Made by a program: the position numbers and the translations under genes. Below the pieces are notes generated by a model. It ran no database searches, was not told the DNA's origin, and worked only from the letters and a program-made list of their open reading frames with translations. DNA of 64,000 nucleotides from Inquilinus sp052078665 (GTDB lineage: Bacteria; Pseudomonadota; Alphaproteobacteria; DSM-16000; Inquilinaceae): positions 40,045 through 104,044 of the forward strand of contig NZ_JBQJIK010000018.1 of assembly GCF_052078665.1 (NCBI RefSeq), written 5' to 3'. Below, piece after piece: positions 61,177 through 64,000 of this stretch (position 1 is the stretch's first letter; each line of letters begins with the position of its first letter).

Positions 61177-62118
61177 ATGCGCCGGATAGCGTCCCACGTC
61201 GTCCCCAGGCAAGGCAACTCCGTCTCCGGATCGATCCTCTTCGCCGATGCGGAGGCGTTCGCCCGGCAGGTCTGCGACTCCGTGCTCGGCGCGGCCTTCG
61301 TGCCGGACGGCGGGGATTTCCGCGCCGCGATCCGGTTCAACCTCGTCGGCTGCAGCGGGGCGGCCCATCTGCGCATCACCCCGGGGGTGCTCACGCGCCA
61401 CGGCCGGCCCTGCGACGGTCCCTGCGGCGGGCCGCATTTCCTGGTCCTCGTCCTGCGGGAAAACGGCCACCTGACGGTGGGGGGGATCGGGCGGCCGCTG
61501 TCGCCGAATTCGGTGGTCGTGATCGGCGGCGATCTGGGGTTCAGCCTGGCCCTGTCGGCCGGGACGTCGGGCGGCTGCGAGCTGGATGTGCTCCAGGTCG
61601 CCGGGGCCGAGCCGACGGCCCTGGCCAAGGCGTCCGGCGTGGTGGTGGCGACCAGCGCCTCGCTGGCGGACTACATCCTCGGCCTGGCCGAGCTGGTCCA
61701 GCCGGAAGGCGGGGAGATCGGGCCGTGCCAGCGGGACATTCCGATCTTCGACTATATCGGGGCCGCGATCCGCGACTATCTGGCGGCGGATGACGGCGAG
61801 AACGCCTCGCGTCCCGACCACGGCCTCTATCAGCGGATCAAGGGCTTCATCGCCCAGAACGTGAAGAACCCGGCCCTTGGCGCCGATCTTCTGGCCCGCA
61901 ACTTCGCCATCTCGAAGCGCAAGCTCTACAGCATCTTCTACGACAACCGCGCCTCGCTGCACGAGACGGTGATGACGGCGCGGCTCGAGGCCGCGCGACG
62001 CGAGATCGAGGCGGGCGGGCAGAAGGTGGCGAGTGTGATCCTCGACCACGGCTTCTCCAACCCCTCGACCTTCTATCGCAACTACAAGCGCCATTTCGGC
62101 CGCGTGCCGCGCGCATAG
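61177..62118 (+). CDS. AraC-family transcriptional regulator, paralog 3
   Basis: 313 residues from ATG 61177. It starts with SGSILFADAEAFARQVCDSVLGAAFVP, as in the other two paralogs. The double helix-turn-helix is LGADLLARNFAISKRKLYSIFYDNR and VASVILDHGFSNPSTFYRNYKRHFGRVP. It is the closest to paralog 2. The LacI operator 120 bp upstream suggests the LacI protein controls it. Confidence 0.88.
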   Translation: MRRIASHVVPRQGNSVSGSILFADAEAFARQVCDSVLGAAFVPDGGDFRAAIRFNLVGCSGAAHLRITPGVLTRHGRPCDGPCGGPHFLVLVLRENGHLTVGGIGRPLSPNSVVVIGGDLGFSLALSAGTSGGCELDVLQVAGAEPTALAKASGVVVATSASLADYILGLAELVQPEGGEIGPCQRDIPIFDYIGAAIRDYLAADDGENASRPDHGLYQRIKGFIAQNVKNPALGADLLARNFAISKRKLYSIFYDNRASLHETVMTARLEAARREIEAGGQKVASVILDHGFSNPSTFYRNYKRHFGRVPRA

Positions 62119-62168
62119 CCAGCGTCGCGAGCCGGCGCATCTGATACGGCGGCGTGAAATATGGACCC

Positions 62169-62258
62169 GTCATGGCGAGCCCCGCAGGGGTACCAGCGGC
62201 ACCGGTCCCTGGATGGCCCCTTCTGTACTCAAAGGGGGGCTCCGTACCTCGCCATGAC
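62169..62258. repeat. 90-bp inverted repeat
   Basis: GTCATGGCGAG (62169-62179) and CTCGCCATGAC (62248-62258) are perfect complements, with partly complementary GC-rich arms inside (GCCCCGCAGGGGTAC ... GTAC). It is a further palindromic element of the genome, placed after AraC paralog 3, where it could end transcription. Confidence 0.7.
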
Positions 62259-62637
62259 GAAAAGGCCAGAAAGCTGATCTCAAGGGTCGATTATCTGAAT
62301 TTTATTTGTCATCTAAAATGAATATCACAGTTTAGCAATATTTTCTCCTTCAAGATACGCCTATTACTGCACATAATGCGCTGCCTGTGACAATAATTGC
62401 TCGTTTTGAGAGATTGGTTTGCACCAAACGGCACGGCGAGTGATGCAGCATTCGGGAATATGCAGATCACTTTCGCCGATATGCAGATGGTTTGGGGGAC
62501 GATCGATAGTCGCGGGGCAATCATTGCGGCATCCCGGGAATGGGGGCCGCCGGTGCAGGCCGTGGAGACGCTGACCCCTCGCCATCCGGGCAGATCGACG
62601 CCAGGCCATCTCGGCTCGTCATGAGAGGGAAGGCGGA
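62259..62637. other. AT-rich spacer before the fourth AraC gene
   Basis: 379 bp. About 62285-62420 is one of the most AT-rich stretches of the window (TTTATTTGTCATCTAAAATG). TTGGT-TTGC-ACCAA (62413-62426) is a small palindrome. Promoters are likely; no gene or RNA was recognised. Confidence 0.45.
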
Positions 62638-63906
62638 ATGAACCGATCGGATGCTCGGCCCTTCGGGGACGATGCGGCGGCCGGCGCCCTGGTCGGGCTC
62701 GCCCCCGCGATCCCGGGCCGGCCCGTTGCAACGATATCGTTCCCGCCGCCGGGCCCGCCGCCGGGATGGCCGGACCCTCATCTCCAGCCGGCGGCCGGGC
62801 TGTCCGTGCGCCCCGGATGGCAGGACCGGGTCCAGCTCGACCATTATCGCGACGTGCTGGGGTGGGAGCCGTTCCCGCCGGCGCCGCGCGATTTCGGCGA
62901 CAAGCGGCCGTCGGCCCCGCGCGGCGTGTCGACCCTGGCCTACGCGCCGGAGGAGCAGTTCGAGGTCTGGCGCGCGCATCACGGTCCGCTGATGGATGTC
63001 GGCCTGCCGCCCGGGACGACGCCCGCGCACGGCTTCGTCGCGGAGTTCATGACTTGCGGCCTGGGCGGCCTGTCCCTGGCCTATGGCCACGCCGATGCCC
63101 ATTCCTTCGGCCACGCCCTCGGCCAGGCGGGGGGAGGGGGCCGCCGCACGCCGATCGGCTGCTGGCGCCTGATGCTGCTGACGGTCGGGGAGATCTGGAT
63201 CGAGAGCCCCGACGGCCAGGTCCAGATCCGGCCGGGCGATTTGTTCCTGCTGTCGCTGGACGAGCCGTTCCGGGGCCGCGCGGCCCACCATGGCGGGCTG
63301 TCCCTGACCCTGCCGCGGGACCTGTTCGTGGCCGCCGCCGCGAATTTCGACAGCGCCTCGGGCACCGTCCTGACCGGCCCGCTCTCGGCCCTCCTGGTCG
63401 ACTATCTGCGCAGCCTCGAGGCGCGGCTGATCGGCATGTCGCCGGAGGAGCTAGTGCTGGCGGGGCGGGCCACGGCCGAGATGCTGGCGGCCTGCGTCGG
63501 GCCGTCCCGCGACCGGCAGGCGCAGGCGCGCAGCGCCATCACCTCGATCCTGTTCGACCGCGCCCGCTCCCACATCCAGGCCCATTTCGGCGACCCCGAG
63601 CTGACGCCGGAGCGTGTGGCCCAGGACCTGCGCGTCTCGCGCTCGAATCTCTACCGGGTGTTCGAGCAGGCCGGCGGGGTGTCGCACTACATCCAGCAAT
63701 GCCGCCTGTTCGCCGCCCATGCCGCCCTGACCCATGAGAGCGGGCGTCGGATCCAGGACATCGCCTACAGCTGCGGCTTCAAGCTGGCCTCGGACTTCAC
63801 CCGGGCGTTCCGGCGCGAATTCGGCTTCAGCCCGCGCGAGGCCCGCGCCGCTTGGCGCAAGACCGCGGAGCCGGCGCTCATCCCGGCCTCCTCGCCGGCG
63901 GAGTGA
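62638..63906 (+). CDS. AraC-family transcriptional regulator (long type)
   Basis: 422 residues from ATG 62638 with GGGAAGGCGGA upstream. The N-terminal 90 residues are Pro-rich and low-complexity. The middle resembles the AraC-binding-like domain (PTGDLFLLSLDEP-type strand, here PGDLFLLSLDEPFRG). The C-terminal double helix-turn-helix is LTPERVAQDLRVSRSNLYRVFEQAGG and IQDIAYSCGFKLASDFTRAFRREFGFSP. It is not a close relative of the three shorter AraC paralogs. No target gene is in the window. Confidence 0.9.
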   Translation: MNRSDARPFGDDAAAGALVGLAPAIPGRPVATISFPPPGPPPGWPDPHLQPAAGLSVRPGWQDRVQLDHYRDVLGWEPFPPAPRDFGDKRPSAPRGVSTLAYAPEEQFEVWRAHHGPLMDVGLPPGTTPAHGFVAEFMTCGLGGLSLAYGHADAHSFGHALGQAGGGGRRTPIGCWRLMLLTVGEIWIESPDGQVQIRPGDLFLLSLDEPFRGRAAHHGGLSLTLPRDLFVAAAANFDSASGTVLTGPLSALLVDYLRSLEARLIGMSPEELVLAGRATAEMLAACVGPSRDRQAQARSAITSILFDRARSHIQAHFGDPELTPERVAQDLRVSRSNLYRVFEQAGGVSHYIQQCRLFAAHAALTHESGRRIQDIAYSCGFKLASDFTRAFRREFGFSPREARAAWRKTAEPALIPASSPAE

Positions 63907-63922
63907 GCCGGCGGCCGCTGAG

Positions 63923-64000
63923 CCACCCCTTCACCCTCCCGCCGCTTTCGACGTCGGGCCCCTCCCTCTCCCCGAGGAGAGGGGATCAGAGACGCTGCCC
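63923..64000. repeat. Second copy of the phn-operon repeat (partial, runs off the edge)
   Basis: CCACCCCTTCACCCTCCC and then CCTCCCTCTCCCCGAGGAGA match the left half of the 42.9-kb element. The copy lies directly after the last AraC gene and continues past the window end. Confidence 0.65.

Overview
The window is a very GC-rich, densely packed bacterial chromosome segment. It has ATGA stop/start overlaps throughout, Shine-Dalgarno (SD) sequences of the GGAGG type, and several families of short hairpin repeats between genes. The gene content fits an alphaproteobacterium, probably of the Rhodospirillales (Inquilinus or Azospirillum-like): a phnF-phnGHIJKLM-DUF1045 C-P lyase cluster, dipeptide-type ABC operons, a MipA/OmpV porin, a large RTX metalloprotease and many AraC, GntR and LysR regulators. 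The taxon is inferred from style and not proved. No rRNA, tRNA, CRISPR array, prophage or intact insertion sequence was seen. The only transposon trace is a C-terminal scrap of an IS66-type transposase near 21.1 kb.

Layout. 0-3.4 kb: end of a membrane protein, an OmpR-type two-component system, a MipA/OmpV outer-membrane protein and a 43-residue membrane peptide. 3.4-6.9 kb: an 1140-residue serralysin-like RTX protease on the minus strand. 7.8-9.0 kb: a ribonucleotide reductase small subunit of the tyrosine-less (class Ic) type, with no large subunit beside it. 9.1-22.3 kb: mixed single genes (APH(6)-like kinase, NDH-2-like flavoprotein, SorC regulator, L,D-transpeptidase, nitrilase-superfamily hydrolase, glycogen phosphorylase, M1 peptidase, GFA/CENP-V protein, small hypotheticals, the IS66 remnant and a protein with an internal duplication). 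22.5-30.3 kb: a minus-strand operon of a C45-family Ntn hydrolase and a peptide-type ABC importer with two fused ATPases, divergent from a regulator with two winged helices plus a GNAT acetyltransferase. 30.4-34.7 kb: a LysR regulator divergent from an ALDH-SDR-metallo-beta-lactamase-fold operon. 34.8-39.8 kb: a legumain-like (C13) lipoprotein, a VOC protein, a Kef-type antiporter and an OxlT-type transporter.

39.8-47.8 kb: the phosphonate C-P lyase operon phnGHIJKLM, followed by a DUF1045 2H-phosphoesterase-like gene and a MOSC gene, all tightly coupled and divergent from phnF. A 130-bp hairpin-rich repeat lies between phnI and phnJ. A 61-codon frame running through it overlaps both the phnI stop and the phnJ start. 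phnCDE, phnN and phnP are absent from the window. 47.8-56.1 kb: pyruvate oxidase (PoxB), an MHS-type transporter, a tandem universal stress protein, an amidase, a lipoprotein, an EEP-fold hydrolase and a protein with three 27-residue repeats.

56.1-63.9 kb: six transcription regulators and almost nothing else. There are three paralogous AraC proteins, one unrelated AraC protein, one TetR with paired palindromic operators and one LacI with a perfect operator in its divergent promoter. They are separated by unusually long, locally AT-rich spacers.

The observations I rate highest are the repeat-borne translational bridge inside the phn operon, the stand-alone class Ic NrdB, the aldehyde dehydrogenase lacking its general-base glutamate, the Ntn-hydrolase/peptide-importer operon with its double-winged-helix regulator, and the regulator island with readable operators.
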